Source: Candidatus Methylacidiphilales bacterium
Lineage (GTDB): Bacteria; Verrucomicrobiota; Verrucomicrobiia; Methylacidiphilales; CAZTYG01
Assembly (NCBI GenBank): GCA_033875315.1
Contig: JANRJG010000014.1
Coordinates: forward strand, 1 to 64,000
Direction: 5' to 3'
DNA length: 64,000 bases
Shown piece by piece: positions 8,780 to 21,072 of the stretch (position 1 is the stretch's first letter; the number at the start of each line of letters is the position of its first letter). A program made the position numbers and the translations under genes. The notes under the pieces were generated by a model. The model saw only the letters and a list, made by a program, of their open reading frames with translations, was not told the DNA's origin and did not search any database.

Positions 8780-10432
8780 ATGAAAGCGACCCTGGGAATT
8801 GATTTTGGCACGAACTCGGTGCGGGCCCTGCTGGTCGACAGCGCCACGGGAAAGGAACTGGGAACGGCTTCGGCCCCCTACCCCTCCGGCCAGGAAGGCG
8901 TGCTGCTCGACCCCGCCAACCACCTGCTGGCCCGGCAACATCCCGCCGATTACTTCTCCAGCATGACCACGGCAGTCCAAAAGGCCCTCGCCCTGGCGGG
9001 CTTGGCCCCGGGCGCTGTCATGGCCTTGGGCGTCGATAGTACCGGATCGAGTCCGATTCCGGTCGATGCCTCCAACCGGGCCCTGGCCGATTTGCCCGCG
9101 TGGAAAAACAATCTCGATGCCCAATGCTGGCTCTGGAAGGACCACACCGCGTTCTCGGAAGCTGCGCGGATCACCGAGCTGGCTTCACAACACCGCCCCC
9201 AGTTCCTGGCCAAGTGCGGCGGGACCTATTCCTCCGAATGGTTCTGGGCCAAAATCTGGCACTGTCTGAATGTGGCCCCGGAGGTCTTCGACGCGGCCCA
9301 CAGTTGGGTGGAATTGTGCGATTACGTTCCGGCGGTCCTGGCCGGGGTCGACAAACCGGAGGACATCCAGCGCGGCGTCTGCGCCGCCGGGCACAAGGCG
9401 ATCTACTCCGAAAGCTGGGGCGGTCTGCCCGACGAAGCCTTCCTCACCCTCCTCGATCCCAAACTGGCCACGCTGCGCCGCCGCTTGTATTCCAAGGCCC
9501 ATGATGCTTCCGTGCAAGCTGGCCGCCTCAGCCCGGAATGGGCCCGACGCTTCGGCCTCACCCCCGGCATCCCCATCGCCATTGGGGAAATGGACGTGCA
9601 CTACGGCGCCATCGGTTGCGGTGTGGCCGAGGGCACCATGGTCAAGGTGGTCGGCACCTCGACCTGCGACTGTCTGGTCGTCAGCGCCGAACGCAAGGTG
9701 GCCGACATCCCTGGCATCTGCGGCATCGTCCCCGGGGCCATTCTCCCGGGTTTTGTCGGCATCGAAGCCGGCCAGTCCGCCGTCGGCGACATCTTCAAGT
9801 GGTGGGTGGAAGGAGTCTGCCAGGGCGACGCCGGTCTCCACCAAAAGCTGACCGCGGAAGCCGCCTCCCTCCGCCCGGGACAATCCGGCTTGCTGGCACT
9901 GGATTGGAACAACGGCAACCGCACCATCCTCGTCGACCAACTCCTCACCGGCCTCCTGGTCGGCCAGACCCTCTACACCACCCGCGCGGAAATCTACCGG
10001 GCCCTGATCGAAGCCACCGCCTTCGGCGCCCGCATGATCATCGAACGCATCCGGGAATACGGCGTTCCCATCGAGCGCATCGTCTGCGCCGGGGGCATCG
10101 CGGAAAAGAACCCCTTGCTCATGCAGATCTACGCCGACGTCACCGGCTGCGAGATGCGGGTCACCTCGTCTTCACAGGCCTGCGCCCTGGGAGCGGCCGT
10201 CGCCGCTGCGGTCGTGGCCGGATTGCACCCCGACTTCGCCTCCGCCCAGGCCGCCATGACTTCGCTGAGCGATAAAAGCTACAAGCCGGTTCCCGCGTCC
10301 CAAGCCACCTACGAACGCCTCTTCCAGCTTTACCGCCAGGTCCATGACGCTTTCGGCGGGGTGCAAGCCCGGGCCGATCTCTCCCGCGTGATGAAAGACC
10401 TTCTCCAACTCAAACAAGAATCCCAACCATGA
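8780..10432 (+). CDS. araB: Ribulokinase
   Basis: This 550-residue FGGY-family kinase phosphorylates L-ribulose to L-ribulose-5-phosphate with ATP, the second step of arabinose use. The N-terminal ATP-binding phosphate loop is [16 protein letters not shown]. The long insert with [11 protein letters not shown], typical of ribulokinase, follows. The C-terminal FGGY signature region includes [17 protein letters not shown] and [20 protein letters not shown]. The length matches AraB (about 550-560). The stop codon overlaps the araA start by four bases (ATGA), so the two are translationally coupled. Complete kinase domains and the araA/araD neighbours make this assignment firm. Confidence 0.96.
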   Translation: MKATLGIDFGTNSVRALLVDSATGKELGTASAPYPSGQEGVLLDPANHLLARQHPADYFSSMTTAVQKALALAGLAPGAVMALGVDSTGSSPIPVDASNRALADLPAWKNNLDAQCWLWKDHTAFSEAARITELASQHRPQFLAKCGGTYSSEWFWAKIWHCLNVAPEVFDAAHSWVELCDYVPAVLAGVDKPEDIQRGVCAAGHKAIYSESWGGLPDEAFLTLLDPKLATLRRRLYSKAHDASVQAGRLSPEWARRFGLTPGIPIAIGEMDVHYGAIGCGVAEGTMVKVVGTSTCDCLVVSAERKVADIPGICGIVPGAILPGFVGIEAGQSAVGDIFKWWVEGVCQGDAGLHQKLTAEAASLRPGQSGLLALDWNNGNRTILVDQLLTGLLVGQTLYTTRAEIYRALIEATAFGARMIIERIREYGVPIERIVCAGGIAEKNPLLMQIYADVTGCEMRVTSSSQACALGAAVAAAVVAGLHPDFASAQAAMTSLSDKSYKPVPASQATYERLFQLYRQVHDAFGGVQARADLSRVMKDLLQLKQESQP

Positions 10433-11943
10433 TCCAACTCCCCCAGGCCGAACTCTGGTTCGTCACCGGCAGCCAACACCTCTACGGTCCCGCCACCCTC
10501 AAACAGGTGGCAGAAAACAGCGGGCGCATCGTCGACGACCTCAACCGCTCGAAAAAAATTCCCCTCCCCATCCGCTTCAAGCCGGTCATGAAAGCCCCGG
10601 AGGAAATCCGCGCCCTCGTCGCCGAAGCCAACGCCGAAGCCCGTTGCGCCGGACTGATCCTCTGGATGCACACCTTCTCCCCAGCCAAGATGTGGATCGG
10701 CGGGCTGACTTCCCTGCGCAAGCCCTTCCTCCACTGGCACACCCAGTTCAACCGCGATCTTCCCTGGGCAGCCATCGACATGGACTTCATGAACCTGAAC
10801 CAGGCTGCCCACGGCGACCGCGAGGCGGCCCACCTCCACTCCCGCCTGCGTCTGGCCCGCAAGGTCGTGGTCGGTCACCGCAGCGACCAGACCACCCTCG
10901 ATGAAATCGGCGGCTGGACCCGTGCCGCCCTCGCCTGGCACGACGCCCAGGGGGCGAAGTTCGCCCGTTTTGGCGACAACATGCGCCAGGTCTCCGTCAC
11001 CGATGGCGACAAGGTTTCGGCCGAGGCCCGTTTCGGCTTCTCCGTCAACGGCTATGGGGTGGGCGATCTGGTGGCCCGCGTCAACAACGCCACGGAAAAA
11101 GCCGTGACCGCACTCTGCCAAGCCTACGAGAACGACTACACCGTGGCCCCCGCCCTGAAGAAAAACGGGGCCCGCCACCGCTCCCTGCGCGACGCCGCCC
11201 GCATCGAATTGGGATTGCGGGACTTCCTCACCGAAGGGGGCTTCAAGGGATTCACCACCACCTTCGAGGACCTGCACGGGCTGCGCCAGCTTCCCGGACT
11301 GGCCGTCCAACGGCTGATGGCCGACGGTTACGGCTTCGGGGCGGAAGGCGACTGGAAAACCGCCGCCCTGCTCCGCGCGGTCAAGGTCATGGGGCACGGC
11401 CTGAAGGGGGGCACCTCCTTCATGGAGGACTACACCTATCACCTCGATCCTAAGAATCCCCTCGTCCTCGGATCGCACATGCTGGAAGTCTGCCCGACCA
11501 TCGCCGACGGCAAACCCAGCCTGCAGATCCACCCCTTGGGCATCGGCGGCAAGGAAGATCCCACGCGGTTGGTCTTCAACAGCCCGGCGGGTGCGGCCAC
11601 CAATTCCTCCCTGGTCGACCTGGGCAACCGCTTCCGTCTGGTGATCAATGAAGTCGATGTGGTGCGTCCGTCGAAGCCCATTCCGAAACTGCCGGTGGCA
11701 CGCGCGCTGTGGAAGTGCCGTCCGGATTTCAAAACCGCCTGCACCGCCTGGCTTCTGGCCGGAGGGGCCCACCACACCGCCCTGAGTTATTCCGTGGGCA
11801 CGGAAGTGCTGCTGGATTTCGCCACCCTGGCCGGGATCGAAGCGCTGGTCATCGATGCCGATACCACGGTGCGTCATTTCCAGCGTGAAATCGAACTGGG
11901 AGAGGTCTACCATCACCTCGCCCGGGGCATCGGGGCCGCATGA
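10429..11943 (+). CDS. araA: L-arabinose isomerase
   Basis: This 504-residue cytoplasmic enzyme converts L-arabinose to L-ribulose with a Mn2+ cofactor. It has the family start [20 protein letters not shown], the [13 protein letters not shown] segment (about 82-95) and [15 protein letters not shown] (about 120-135). The metal/active-site glutamates of the family lie in FTTTFEDL and [12 protein letters not shown], and a metal-ligand histidine in [13 protein letters not shown]. The length is usual for AraA. It overlaps araB at its start and araD at its end by four bases each, the tightest form of an araBAD operon. Confidence 0.97.
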   Translation: MIQLPQAELWFVTGSQHLYGPATLKQVAENSGRIVDDLNRSKKIPLPIRFKPVMKAPEEIRALVAEANAEARCAGLILWMHTFSPAKMWIGGLTSLRKPFLHWHTQFNRDLPWAAIDMDFMNLNQAAHGDREAAHLHSRLRLARKVVVGHRSDQTTLDEIGGWTRAALAWHDAQGAKFARFGDNMRQVSVTDGDKVSAEARFGFSVNGYGVGDLVARVNNATEKAVTALCQAYENDYTVAPALKKNGARHRSLRDAARIELGLRDFLTEGGFKGFTTTFEDLHGLRQLPGLAVQRLMADGYGFGAEGDWKTAALLRAVKVMGHGLKGGTSFMEDYTYHLDPKNPLVLGSHMLEVCPTIADGKPSLQIHPLGIGGKEDPTRLVFNSPAGAATNSSLVDLGNRFRLVINEVDVVRPSKPIPKLPVARALWKCRPDFKTACTAWLLAGGAHHTALSYSVGTEVLLDFATLAGIEALVIDADTTVRHFQREIELGEVYHHLARGIGAA

Positions 11944-12638
11944 ACCACTCCTCCCTCCGCGAAGAATGCTGTGAAGCCAACATCCTGCTGAAACGCACCG
12001 GATTGGTCGACCTGACCTTTGGCAACGTCAGCGTGGTCGACCGCGCTACCGGGGTCATGGCGATCAAACCGAGCGGAGTGCCCTACGACCAGATCACTCC
12101 CGCAAGCATGGTCCTGATGGATCTCGAAGGAACCGTTATGGAGGGCAAGCTGAATCCCTCCTCCGACGCCCCCACCCACCGGCGAATGCTCAAGGCTTTT
12201 CCCGAAGTCATCCGCTCAGTCGTCCACACCCACTCCCGTGCGGCGGTGGCCTTTGCCCAGGCCGGCCTCGCCATCCCCTGCTTCGGCACCACCCACGCCG
12301 ACCACTTTCACGGACCGGTTCCGGTCACACGGGCCATGACGGAGGAGGAAATCCTCCAAGCCTACGAATGGGAAACCGGCGGCGTCATTCTGGAGAGCTT
12401 CCGCGACCTTTCCCCGGTCGATGTCCCGGCCGTGTTGGTGCGCGGGCATGGTCCCTTTGTGTGGGGCACGGGAGGGTTGAAAGCGGTGGAATACGCCCAG
12501 GCCCTCGAATTGGTGGCGGTCATGGCCCTGGACACGTTGCGACTATCCCCGCAATGCCCACCTCTAGACCCCACCCTGCTGGACAAACATTTTTTCCGCA
12601 AACACGGTCCCACCGCAACGTACGGCAACTCGATTTAG
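11940..12638 (+). CDS. araD: L-ribulose-5-phosphate 4-epimerase
   Basis: This 232-residue class II aldolase-type enzyme epimerises L-ribulose-5-phosphate to D-xylulose-5-phosphate, feeding the pentose phosphate pathway. Hallmarks are [20 protein letters not shown] (phosphate binding, about residues 24-43), the zinc site histidines in [14 protein letters not shown] (about 95-100), the TTHADHF segment, and a third zinc histidine in [12 protein letters not shown]. The C-terminal [17 protein letters not shown] is typical of AraD and separates it from fuculose aldolases. It is the last gene of the operon; a repeat element and a strong terminator follow. Confidence 0.96.
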   Translation: MNHSSLREECCEANILLKRTGLVDLTFGNVSVVDRATGVMAIKPSGVPYDQITPASMVLMDLEGTVMEGKLNPSSDAPTHRRMLKAFPEVIRSVVHTHSRAAVAFAQAGLAIPCFGTTHADHFHGPVPVTRAMTEEEILQAYEWETGGVILESFRDLSPVDVPAVLVRGHGPFVWGTGGLKAVEYAQALELVAVMALDTLRLSPQCPPLDPTLLDKHFFRKHGPTATYGNSI

Positions 12639-12673
12639 GCATCTGCTTTTTTAGAGCTCGTTCTCGTACTTCA

Positions 12674-12751
12674 CGGGAGGGCGAAACTCCCGCTGGGCCA
12701 CCCTTGGGAGATCAATCCAATAACTGGCTCGGCGGGAGCCTCGCCCTCCCG
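12674..12751. repeat. CGGGAGGGCGA inverted-repeat element
   Basis: Two 19-base arms, CGGGAGGGCGAAACTCCCG (12674-12692) and the reverse complement of CGGGAGGGCGAGGCTCCCG (12733-12751), face each other with two mismatches. The sequence GCTCGTTCTCGTACT just upstream recurs upstream of the second copy at 34525-34623. I read this as a dispersed palindromic element, REP- or MITE-like. The rest of the araD-rpoC gap holds nothing else but the terminator. Confidence 0.7.
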
Positions 12752-12820
12752 CTGATTCTTTCGCTCAGTCACGGGGATCTGACTTTTTCGGGGTTCAATA
12801 GACATCTACCTCATCAAAAA

Positions 12821-12842
12821 GCCCTCCCGTTTCCGGGAGGGC
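12821..12842. terminator. Bidirectional rho-independent terminator of araBAD and rpoBC
   Basis: A perfect 9-base-pair stem GCCCTCCCG / CGGGAGGGC with a four-base loop is followed by TTTT on the plus strand. On the minus strand the same stem is followed by TTTTTGATG. It sits between the convergent araD and rpoC genes and can stop transcription from both sides. Confidence 0.9.
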
Positions 12843-12877
12843 TTTTGAATGTTCGCTTACCGGCTGGGCCGGCAATC

Positions 12878-15800
12878 TCAACCCGCGAGCGCGGGCGGGA
12901 TTTCCAGGGCCACTTTGGCGGCGGCCATGTCGGCGTCGGAGGCTTTGTCTTCCATGCCGACCAGCGGTTCGCCCACTTCCTCGCCCAACTGCACCAGCTT
13001 GATGCGGCGGTAGGTATGGAAGCCGGTTCCGGCCGGGATGAGGTGGCCCATGATGACGTTTTCCTTGAAGCCACGGAGGTTGTCCGTCTTGCCCAGGGTG
13101 GCGGCATCGGTGAGGACACGGGTGGTGTCCTGGAAGCTGGCGGCGGAGATGAAGCTCTCCGTTTCCAACGAAGCCTTGGTGATGCCAAGCAACACCGGGG
13201 TGGCTTCGGCGGGCATCCCGCCTTTTTCCGAGATACGGCGGTTTTCTTCTTCGAAAACCAGACGGTCCACTTGGTCGCCCCAGAGGAAGGTGGTGTCGCC
13301 GGGTTCAGTGACCTTCACCTTGCGCAGCATCTGGCGGACAATGGCCTCGATGTGCTTGTCGTTGATCTGCACACCCTGGAGGCGGTAGACCTCCTGCACT
13401 TCGTTGACCAGGTATTCCTGCAATTCTTGCGGTCCGCAGATTTCCAGCACTTCGTGCGGAACGACGGGGCCTTCGGTGAGTTGCTGGCCTTTCTTGACCA
13501 GGTCGCCCTGGTAGACAATGAGGTGCTTCGAGAGCGGAATCTGGTGCTCTTCTTCGAGACCGGTTTCGCGGTCACGGATGATGAGGAGCTTCTTCCCGCG
13601 GGAGGTGCCGCCGAGGTTGACTTCGCCATCGATCTTGGCGATTTCCGCAGCGTCCTTGGGTTTGCGGGCTTCGAAAAGTTCGGCCACGCGGGGGAGACCG
13701 CCGGTCACGTCCTTGTTCTTGGCAGCTTTGCGGGGGGTCTTGGCCAGGCGCTCGCCGGCTTGGACGATCTGGCCTTCCTTGACCTCGATGTGGGCGCCGG
13801 CCGGGATGGAATAGGCGGCCTGGGGGGCACCGTCGTCGCCAAGGATGACGATCTGCGGATGCAGGTCTTCCTTGTGTTCGATGATGACCGTGCCGACGAG
13901 TTTGGTGGCTTCGTCGACTTCGCGCTTCATGGTCACACCGTCGATGATGTCACGGAATTCCACTTTCCCTGATTTCTCGCTGAGGATGGAAACGTTGTAG
14001 GGATCCCACTCGACGAAGACGGCGTTCTTTTTCACCTTGCTGCCGGGGGCGATGGTGATTTCAGCGCCGAGGACGAGGGTGTAGCGCTCAAGTTCGCGTC
14101 CGTCGTCGCCATGGACACTGATGGAGCCACCCTTGTTGAGGACGATGAACTTGCCTTCCTTGCTTTCGACGTAACGGAGATCGTCCGAATACTGGACGAC
14201 GCCGTCATGACGAGCCTTGATCTGGGGTTGTTTGAAGACCTGGGAAGCGGTTCCGCCGATGTGGAACGTGCGCATGGTGAGCTGGGTGCCGGGCTCGCCG
14301 ATGGACTGGGCGGCGATGATGCCGACAGATTCCCCGAGTTTGACCGGGCGCATGTTGGCCAGGTTGAGACCGTAGCAGGCGGCGCAGACGCCGCGGCGGG
14401 TTTCGCAGGTGAGGACCGAGCGGATGCGCACCCGTTCCTGGCCCAGCTTCTCGATGGCTTCGGCTTTGAGTTCGTCGATGAGATCGTTGGCCGCAACGAC
14501 CACCTTGCCGGAAACCGGATCGACGATGTCGTCGCAGGAAACACGGCCGAAGATGCGTTCGCGGAGGGGGACGATTTCGTCGTCGCCTTCGTAGATCGAC
14601 TTGACCCAGATGCCCTTGACCGTGCCGCAGTCTTCCTCGGTGATGATGACGTCGTGGGCGACGTCGACGAGCTTGCGGGTCATGTAGCCGGAATCGGCGG
14701 TCTTGAGCGCGGTGTCGGCCAGACCCTTGCGGGCGCCGTGGGTGGAGATGAAGTATTCGAGCACCGAGAGGCCTTCGCGGAACGAGGCCAGGATCGGACG
14801 TTCGATGATTTCACCGGAGGGCTTGGCCATGAGGCCGCGCATGCCGGCGAGCTGTCGGACCTGGTTGCGGTTACCGCGGGCACCGGAGTCGACCATGAGG
14901 AAGACGGGGTTGATTTCGCGGCGACCGTTGTTGTGTTCCAGGGTGCTGTACATGACGCTGGAGACGCTGTCGGTGGCCTGGGTCCAGATGTCGATGATCT
15001 TGTTGTAGCGCTCGCCATCGGTGATGGCGCCCATGCGGTATTGTTTTTCGACGGTGCCGACGCGGTCGTGGGCCTGTTTGACGATCCCGGCTTTTTCATC
15101 AGGGATGATCATGTCTTCGATGCCCATGGAAATACCGGCGCGGGTGGCGTAGGTGAATCCGAGGGATTTCAAACGGTCCAGGATGGCGACGGTTTCGTCG
15201 TGGCCGCACTTCTGGTAGCAGCGGTGGATGAGTTCGCCGATGGCCTTCTTGCCCGCGGGTTTGTTGAAGAACCCGAGTTCCTTGGGCCAGATCTCGTTGA
15301 AGAGGACGCGGCCAGAGGTGGTTTCGAGCATGCGGCTGGTCTTGTCACCGAAGACGGTGTCTTTGCCGAGGTCGGGGTTCTTGTAGATGATGGGGTCGTG
15401 GACACCGATGACGCCTTCGGAGATGGCGAACATGACCTCGTCCGGGCTGTCCATGATGGGCTTGCGCGCATCTTTTTTCTCGCCGTGCAGACGGCGGGGC
15501 TTGGCGGTCAGGTAGGCGGCGCCGAGGGTGATGTCCTGGGACGGGGTGGTGATGGGCTTGCCGTTGGAGGGGCCGAAGATGTTGTTCGGGGCGAGCATGA
15601 ACACGCGGGCCTCGAGTTGGGCTTCGACGGACAACGGGACGTGGACGGCCATCTGGTCACCGTCGAAGTCGGCGTTGTAGGCCGTGCAGACGAGCGGGTG
15701 GATGCGGATGGCTTCGCCTTCGATCAACGTGGGCTCGAAAGCCTGGACCGAGAGGCGGTGCAGGGTCGGGGCGCGGTTGAGGAGGACCGGGTGTCCCTGG

Positions 15801-17059
15801 GTGACTTCTTCCAAGATGTCCCAGACAACGGGTTCGCGGCGTTCGATGAGTTTCTTCGCGCTGCGCACGGTGTGGACGTAGCCCATTTCCTTGAGGCGGC
15901 GGATGATGAAGGGTTCGAAGAGCACGAGGGCCATCTTCTTGGGCAGACCACACTGGTGCAGCTTCAACTCGGGGCCGATGACGATGACCGAACGCCCGGA
16001 GTAGTCGACGCGCTTGCCAAGGAGGTTCATGCGGAAGCGTCCGGTTTTGCCCTTGAGCATGTCGGAGAGCGACTTGAGCGGGCGGTTGCCGGCGCCGGTG
16101 ACCGGGCGGCCATGGCGGCCGTTGTCCATGAGGGCGTCCACGGCCTCCTGGAGCATGCGCTTCTCGTTGCGGATGATGACCTCGGGGGTCTTCAATTGCA
16201 GGAGCGTGCGCAGGCGGTTGTTGCGGTTGATGACACGGCGGTAGAGATCGTTCAGATCGGAGGTGGCGAAACGTCCGCCTTCGAGGGGAACGAGCGGGCG
16301 CAGGTCCGGGGGGATGACGGGGAGGGTTTCGAGGATCATCCACTCGGGGCGGGTGGCGGAGCTGATGAAACCGCCGACGAGCTTGAGGCGCTTGGCCAGC
16401 TTCTTGCGGAGCTGCTTGCTCTTGGTGGTGCCGAGGTTGGCTTCGAGTTCCTGGGAAACGGCATCGAGGTCGAGCTGTTTGAGGTAATCGCGGATGGCTT
16501 CAGCGCCCATCTTGGCGGTGAAGGCGTCTTCGCCGTACTGGTCCTGGGCTTCGCGGAATTCGGTTTCGCTGAGGAGCTGGCGGGATTCAAGCGGAGTCTG
16601 GCCGGGTTCGATGACGAGGTAATCCTCGTAGTAGATGACGCGCTCGAGGTCACGGGCGGTCATGTCCATCATCAAGCCGATGCGGCTGGGCATGCACTTG
16701 TAGAACCAGATGTGGGAGACGGGGACGGCGAGTTCGATGTGGCCCATGCGCTCGCGGCGGACGCGGGCGACGGTGACTTCGACGCCGCAACGGTCGCAAA
16801 TGACCCCCTTGTACTTGATACGCTTGTATTTGCCGCAGGCGCATTCGTAGTCCTTGACCGGTCCGAAAATGCGCTGGCAGAAAAGGCCCCCGTTTTCGGG
16901 CTTGAACGTCCGGTAGTTGATCGTCTCCGGGTTCTTCACCTCGCCCCGGCTCCAGGAAAGGATGGTTTCCGGGGAGGCGACCGAAATGGCCACCTGGTCG
17001 AAGCCGACTGATTTTTCGGCTCCAAGGACTTCGCGTGCTGTCTGGGTTTCTCTGCTCAT
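12878..17059 (-). CDS. rpoC: DNA-directed RNA polymerase beta' subunit
   Basis: This 1393-residue protein is the beta' subunit, which carries the catalytic magnesium. The absolutely conserved [12 protein letters not shown] motif is near residue 460. The N-terminal zinc site ([20 protein letters not shown]) is near residues 70-90, and the second zinc site ([15 protein letters not shown]) near 885. The secondary-channel/bridge-helix region ([15 protein letters not shown]) is intact. The length is in the normal range for bacteria without the very large lineage-specific inserts. It follows rpoB after about 40 bases and closes the operon at the 12821 terminator. Confidence 0.99.
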   Translation of the reverse strand: MSRETQTAREVLGAEKSVGFDQVAISVASPETILSWSRGEVKNPETINYRTFKPENGGLFCQRIFGPVKDYECACGKYKRIKYKGVICDRCGVEVTVARVRRERMGHIELAVPVSHIWFYKCMPSRIGLMMDMTARDLERVIYYEDYLVIEPGQTPLESRQLLSETEFREAQDQYGEDAFTAKMGAEAIRDYLKQLDLDAVSQELEANLGTTKSKQLRKKLAKRLKLVGGFISSATRPEWMILETLPVIPPDLRPLVPLEGGRFATSDLNDLYRRVINRNNRLRTLLQLKTPEVIIRNEKRMLQEAVDALMDNGRHGRPVTGAGNRPLKSLSDMLKGKTGRFRMNLLGKRVDYSGRSVIVIGPELKLHQCGLPKKMALVLFEPFIIRRLKEMGYVHTVRSAKKLIERREPVVWDILEEVTQGHPVLLNRAPTLHRLSVQAFEPTLIEGEAIRIHPLVCTAYNADFDGDQMAVHVPLSVEAQLEARVFMLAPNNIFGPSNGKPITTPSQDITLGAAYLTAKPRRLHGEKKDARKPIMDSPDEVMFAISEGVIGVHDPIIYKNPDLGKDTVFGDKTSRMLETTSGRVLFNEIWPKELGFFNKPAGKKAIGELIHRCYQKCGHDETVAILDRLKSLGFTYATRAGISMGIEDMIIPDEKAGIVKQAHDRVGTVEKQYRMGAITDGERYNKIIDIWTQATDSVSSVMYSTLEHNNGRREINPVFLMVDSGARGNRNQVRQLAGMRGLMAKPSGEIIERPILASFREGLSVLEYFISTHGARKGLADTALKTADSGYMTRKLVDVAHDVIITEEDCGTVKGIWVKSIYEGDDEIVPLRERIFGRVSCDDIVDPVSGKVVVAANDLIDELKAEAIEKLGQERVRIRSVLTCETRRGVCAACYGLNLANMRPVKLGESVGIIAAQSIGEPGTQLTMRTFHIGGTASQVFKQPQIKARHDGVVQYSDDLRYVESKEGKFIVLNKGGSISVHGDDGRELERYTLVLGAEITIAPGSKVKKNAVFVEWDPYNVSILSEKSGKVEFRDIIDGVTMKREVDEATKLVGTVIIEHKEDLHPQIVILGDDGAPQAAYSIPAGAHIEVKEGQIVQAGERLAKTPRKAAKNKDVTGGLPRVAELFEARKPKDAAEIAKIDGEVNLGGTSRGKKLLIIRDRETGLEEEHQIPLSKHLIVYQGDLVKKGQQLTEGPVVPHEVLEICGPQELQEYLVNEVQEVYRLQGVQINDKHIEAIVRQMLRKVKVTEPGDTTFLWGDQVDRLVFEEENRRISEKGGMPAEATPVLLGITKASLETESFISAASFQDTTRVLTDAATLGKTDNLRGFKENVIMGHLIPAGTGFHTYRRIKLVQLGEEVGEPLVGMEDKASDADMAAAKVALEIPPALAG

Positions 17060-17100
17060 GGTCGATATTCCGTGTTGTGGGATGTTGCTGTGTGGCGTTC

Positions 17101-20100
17101 TCAGGCGGCGGAGCGGAAGTTGCCCGCTTCCAACTCATCGTTGGAATCGTTCGTCCGTTCGCCGACTTTGACGTCGAGGCACAGGCTCTGCATTTCTTTG
17201 ATCAAAACGTTGAAGGATTCCGGGGTGCCGGCAGCCAGCGAGTTGTCACCTTTGACGATGCTCTCGTAGATGCGGGTGCGGCCGGGGACGTCGTCGGACT
17301 TGACGGTCAGGAGTTCCTGCAGGGTGTAGGCGGCGCCATAGGCCTCCATGGCCCAGACTTCCATTTCCCCGTAACGCTGCCCGCCATACTGGGCCTTGCC
17401 GCCCAGCGGCTGCTGGGTGACGAGCGAGTAGGGTCCGACCGCACGGGCGTGGATCTTGTCCGCGACCATGTGGCCGAGTTTGAGCATGTAGATCTGGCCG
17501 ACCACAACGCGCTGGTCGAAGCGTTCACCGGTGCGACCGTCGAAGAGATAACTCTTGCCGTCGTGGTCCACGTGGAAGTCATGGTCCTTGGACTTGGCTT
17601 CCTTGAGGTAATCACGGATCTGGACTTCCTTGATGCCGTCGAAGACCGGGGTGGCAACCTTGAAACCGAGGGCCTTGGCGGCAATGCCGAGGTGGGTTTC
17701 AAGAACCTGGCCCACGTTCATGCGCGAAGGCACGCCGAGGGGGTTGAGGACGATGTCAACCGGTGTGCCATCGGGGAGATAGGGCATGTCGGCCTCGGAA
17801 ACGATCTTGGCGACGACGCCCTTGTTCCCGTGGCGTCCGGCCATCTTGTCACCGACGGAAAGTTTCCGTTTGGAGGCGACGTAGACCTTGACCTGCTTGA
17901 TGATGCCGGGGTCGACATCATCACCGGCCTCGACGCGGTCGAGTTCGACGTCACGCTCGTTGTCGAGCTGGGCGAACTTGTTCTCGAAGGTGCCGATGAT
18001 CTCGCGGATCTTGATGCGGATCGGGCTGGGATCGATGTCGATGTGATCGTAGACCGCGGCCATCTTGCGGAGGAGGGTCTTGGTGATCTTGCGGTTGGCG
18101 GGGATGATGATTTCGCCGGTTTCCGCATTGACCACATCAAGGGGGATCTTTTCGTTGAGCAGGATGTTGGAGAGGGACTGGGTCAGTTCCTCGGTCAGCT
18201 CGCTCTTCTTCTTGTCGTATTTGTCGGTGATGGTCTTCTGCTGGCGCTTGGCTTCGGTGGGCGAAAGCTTGTCGAGCTTGGAGACCTTGCTGTTGCCGGC
18301 GGTGACTTTGACGTCCATGACAATGCCGGTGGAGCCGGAAGGCACAACGAGGGAGGAGTCCTTCACATCGGCGGCTTTTTCACCGAAGATGGCGCGGAGG
18401 AGGCGTTCCTCGGGTGCGAGTTCGGTTTCGCTCTTGGGCGTGATCTTGCCGACGAGGATGTCGCCGGGGCCGACTTCGGCACCGATGCGGACAACACCAT
18501 CGGGTCCGAGGTTTTTGAGGGCCTCGTCGCCGACGTTCGGGATGTCACGGGTGATTTCTTCCGGACCGAGCTTGGTGTCGCGGGCGGAGATTTCAAATTC
18601 CTCAATGTGGATCGAGGTGTAGACGTCGTCCTTGACGATGCGCTCGCTCAGGAGGATGGCGTCTTCGAAGTTGTAACCGTTCCAGGGCATGAAGGCGACG
18701 AGGACGTTGCGGCCGAGGGCGAGTTCGCCCTTGTCGGTGCAGGGTCCGTCGGCGATGACCTGGCCTTTGGCAACGCGTTCGCCCTTGCGGACGATGGGAC
18801 GCTGGTTGACGCAGGTGCCGGCATTCGAGCGCATGAACTTGCGCAGGAAGTGGACATAAACGCCGTTCTCGGGGTCGTGTTTGACCTTCTTCTTGCCCTC
18901 GGGAAGTTCGCCGTCCTTGGTGACGATGATCTCGTTGGCGGAAACCGCGGCGACCTTGCCGGCACCCTCGGAGACGACGACGGCGCGGGAATCGCGGGCG
19001 ACCTTGCCTTCGAGACCGGTGCCGACGAGCGGGGATTCGGTGACGATCAAGGGCACACCCTGGCGTTGCATGTTCGAGCCCATGAGCGCGCGGTTGGCGT
19101 CATCGTGTTCGAGGAACGGGATGAGGCCTGCGGCCACGGAAACGAGCTGCTTGGGGGAAACGTCCATGTAATGGATGTTTTCCGGTTCGACTTCTTGGAA
19201 GTCACCGCGGTAGCGGACCGAGACTCGGGGGGTGGTGAAACGTCCGTCCTTGTCGAGCAAGGCATTGGCCTGGGCGACAACGAACTGTTCTTCCTGGTCG
19301 GCGGTGAGGTAGTCGATCTGGCCGGTGACCTTGCCGCTGACCACTTTCCGGTAGGGTGTTTCCAGGAACCCGAATTCATTGATGCGGGCGAAGGTGGACA
19401 TGGAGGAGATCAGACCGATGTTCGGGCCTTCCGGCGTTTCGATCGGGCAGATGCGTCCGTAGTGCGACGGATGGACGTCGCGGACCTCGAAGCCGGCGCG
19501 GTCGCGGCTCAGACCTCCGGGTCCGAGGGCCGAGAGGCGGCGCTTGTGGGTCAGTTCGGAGAGCGGATTGGTCTGGTCCATCAACTGCGAGAGCTGGCTG
19601 CGGCCGAAGAAGTCGCGGATGACGGCGGAGAGGGCCTTGGGGTTGATCAACTTGTGGGGGGTCATGCCCTCGGTGTTGACGTCGAAGAGGGTCATGCGTT
19701 CCTTGACCAGGCGCTCGGTGCGGGCCAGGCCGGTGCGGCACTGGTTGGCGAGCAATTCACCGACCGCACGGACACGGCGGCTGCCGAGGTGGTCGATGTC
19801 ATCGGTGCTCCCCTCCCCGTGGCGGAGGCTGATGACGTAGCTGGTGGCAGCCACGACATCGTCGTTGGTCAGGGTGCGGGTGTCGATGTCGACGCCCAAG
19901 CCGAGCTTCTGGTTGATCTTGTAGCGGCCGACGCGTCCGATGTCGTAGCGCTTGGGATCGAAGAAGAGACGCTTGAGGAGGGCCTTGGCGTTGGTGACGG
20001 TTGGCGGATCTCCGGGACGGAGGCGCTTGTAAATGTCCTTGAGTGCGGACTCGCTGTCGGTGGTCGGGTCTTTCTTGAGGCAGCGGATGATGGTGTCGTC

Positions 20101-20949
20101 GTGGGTCACGTCAACGACGCGGACGTCGGTGATACCGAGGTCGAGGAGCTGGCGCACGGTGGTCTTGGTCAGGGGCTCGAAGGCGCGGCCGACCACCAGA
20201 TCCTGGTTGGCGGTGTCGCGGATTTCCTCGATGAGCACCTTGGTGGTGATTTCCGTCTCGTCCAGTTCGGCCTTCAACTTGAGGGACTCGATCTGGTAGA
20301 AGAGGCTGATGATCTCCTCGTTGCTGCTGTAGCCGAGGGCGCGCAGGAAAGTGGTGAGGAGGAACTTCCGGCGGCGTTTCCTGCGGTCGAGGTGCACGTA
20401 GAGGAGATCGCTGGTATCGAAGGCGACCTCGAGCCAGGAGCCGCGGTCGGGAATGATGCGGAAGGAGTAAAGGGTTTTGCCGTTGGCGTGGATGCTGGAT
20501 TCGAAACAGATCCCGGGGCTGCGGTGGAGCTGGCTGACGACGACGCGTTCGGCGCCATTGACGATGAAGGTGCCGCTGAGGGTCATCATGGGGAGTTCGC
20601 CCATGTAGACTTTTTCTTCGAGGATGCTGCCCTCGTTGTTCAGGCGGAAGGTGACGTAAAGCGGGGCGGAAAAGGTGACGCCCTCGCGCTGGCACTCCAG
20701 GTCCGACATCTTGGGTTCCTGGATCTCGTAATTCACGAACTCGAGCTTGATCTTCTCGTCATAGCTCTCGATGGGGAAAACCTCGGTGAAAACAGCCTGA
20801 AGCCCGTCACTCTTGCGTTTTTTCGCATCGAGCTCGAGCTGGAGGAAATCGCTGTAGGATTTGAGTTGGACCTCGATGAGATTGGGGATGTCGATCGCGT
20901 CGGCGATGGAGCCGAAGTTGATGCGTTCTCCGTGGTGGGCAGTGGCCAT
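17101..20949 (-). CDS. rpoB: DNA-directed RNA polymerase beta subunit
   Basis: This 1282-residue protein is the beta subunit, forming one pincer of the RNA polymerase and most of the rifampicin pocket. The Rif region shows [20 protein letters not shown] followed by [14 protein letters not shown], the wild-type-looking order. The universally conserved [26 protein letters not shown] and [18 protein letters not shown] segments are present near the C-terminus. A 10-base-pair hairpin lies just upstream, between rplL and rpoB. The gene is co-transcribed with rplL and rpoC. Confidence 0.99.
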   Translation of the reverse strand: MATAHHGERINFGSIADAIDIPNLIEVQLKSYSDFLQLELDAKKRKSDGLQAVFTEVFPIESYDEKIKLEFVNYEIQEPKMSDLECQREGVTFSAPLYVTFRLNNEGSILEEKVYMGELPMMTLSGTFIVNGAERVVVSQLHRSPGICFESSIHANGKTLYSFRIIPDRGSWLEVAFDTSDLLYVHLDRRKRRRKFLLTTFLRALGYSSNEEIISLFYQIESLKLKAELDETEITTKVLIEEIRDTANQDLVVGRAFEPLTKTTVRQLLDLGITDVRVVDVTHDDTIIRCLKKDPTTDSESALKDIYKRLRPGDPPTVTNAKALLKRLFFDPKRYDIGRVGRYKINQKLGLGVDIDTRTLTNDDVVAATSYVISLRHGEGSTDDIDHLGSRRVRAVGELLANQCRTGLARTERLVKERMTLFDVNTEGMTPHKLINPKALSAVIRDFFGRSQLSQLMDQTNPLSELTHKRRLSALGPGGLSRDRAGFEVRDVHPSHYGRICPIETPEGPNIGLISSMSTFARINEFGFLETPYRKVVSGKVTGQIDYLTADQEEQFVVAQANALLDKDGRFTTPRVSVRYRGDFQEVEPENIHYMDVSPKQLVSVAAGLIPFLEHDDANRALMGSNMQRQGVPLIVTESPLVGTGLEGKVARDSRAVVVSEGAGKVAAVSANEIIVTKDGELPEGKKKVKHDPENGVYVHFLRKFMRSNAGTCVNQRPIVRKGERVAKGQVIADGPCTDKGELALGRNVLVAFMPWNGYNFEDAILLSERIVKDDVYTSIHIEEFEISARDTKLGPEEITRDIPNVGDEALKNLGPDGVVRIGAEVGPGDILVGKITPKSETELAPEERLLRAIFGEKAADVKDSSLVVPSGSTGIVMDVKVTAGNSKVSKLDKLSPTEAKRQQKTITDKYDKKKSELTEELTQSLSNILLNEKIPLDVVNAETGEIIIPANRKITKTLLRKMAAVYDHIDIDPSPIRIKIREIIGTFENKFAQLDNERDVELDRVEAGDDVDPGIIKQVKVYVASKRKLSVGDKMAGRHGNKGVVAKIVSEADMPYLPDGTPVDIVLNPLGVPSRMNVGQVLETHLGIAAKALGFKVATPVFDGIKEVQIRDYLKEAKSKDHDFHVDHDGKSYLFDGRTGERFDQRVVVGQIYMLKLGHMVADKIHARAVGPYSLVTQQPLGGKAQYGGQRYGEMEVWAMEAYGAAYTLQELLTVKSDDVPGRTRIYESIVKGDNSLAAGTPESFNVLIKEMQSLCLDVKVGERTNDSNDELEAGNFRSAA

Positions 20950-21024
20950 ATGTTTTCCTTGATCGTTAGCGGTGTCGTGCAGTGTCGTTGGGTGTCGTTC
21001 AGTTCGAGGCAGGGGGCCCGCAAG

Positions 21025-21050
21025 CCGGGGGAGGAACGACCCTCCCCCGG
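21025..21050 (-). promoter_or_regulatory. Perfect hairpin between rplL and rpoB
   Basis: The arms CCGGGGGAGG and CCTCCCCCGG pair perfectly over 10 bases around a six-base loop. No T-run follows on the minus strand, so it is not a full terminator. In many bacteria the rplL-rpoB gap holds an attenuator or RNase III site that sets the ratio of ribosomal protein to polymerase. This hairpin is a candidate for that role. Confidence 0.55.
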
Positions 21051-21072
21051 AAAGGGGTTGGCAAGCGGAAGC

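Noticed and set aside
10330..11916. A 528-codon minus-strand frame opposite araA
   Set aside because: Antisense to a complete L-arabinose isomerase; the translation is Gly/Val/Glu-rich with no domain.
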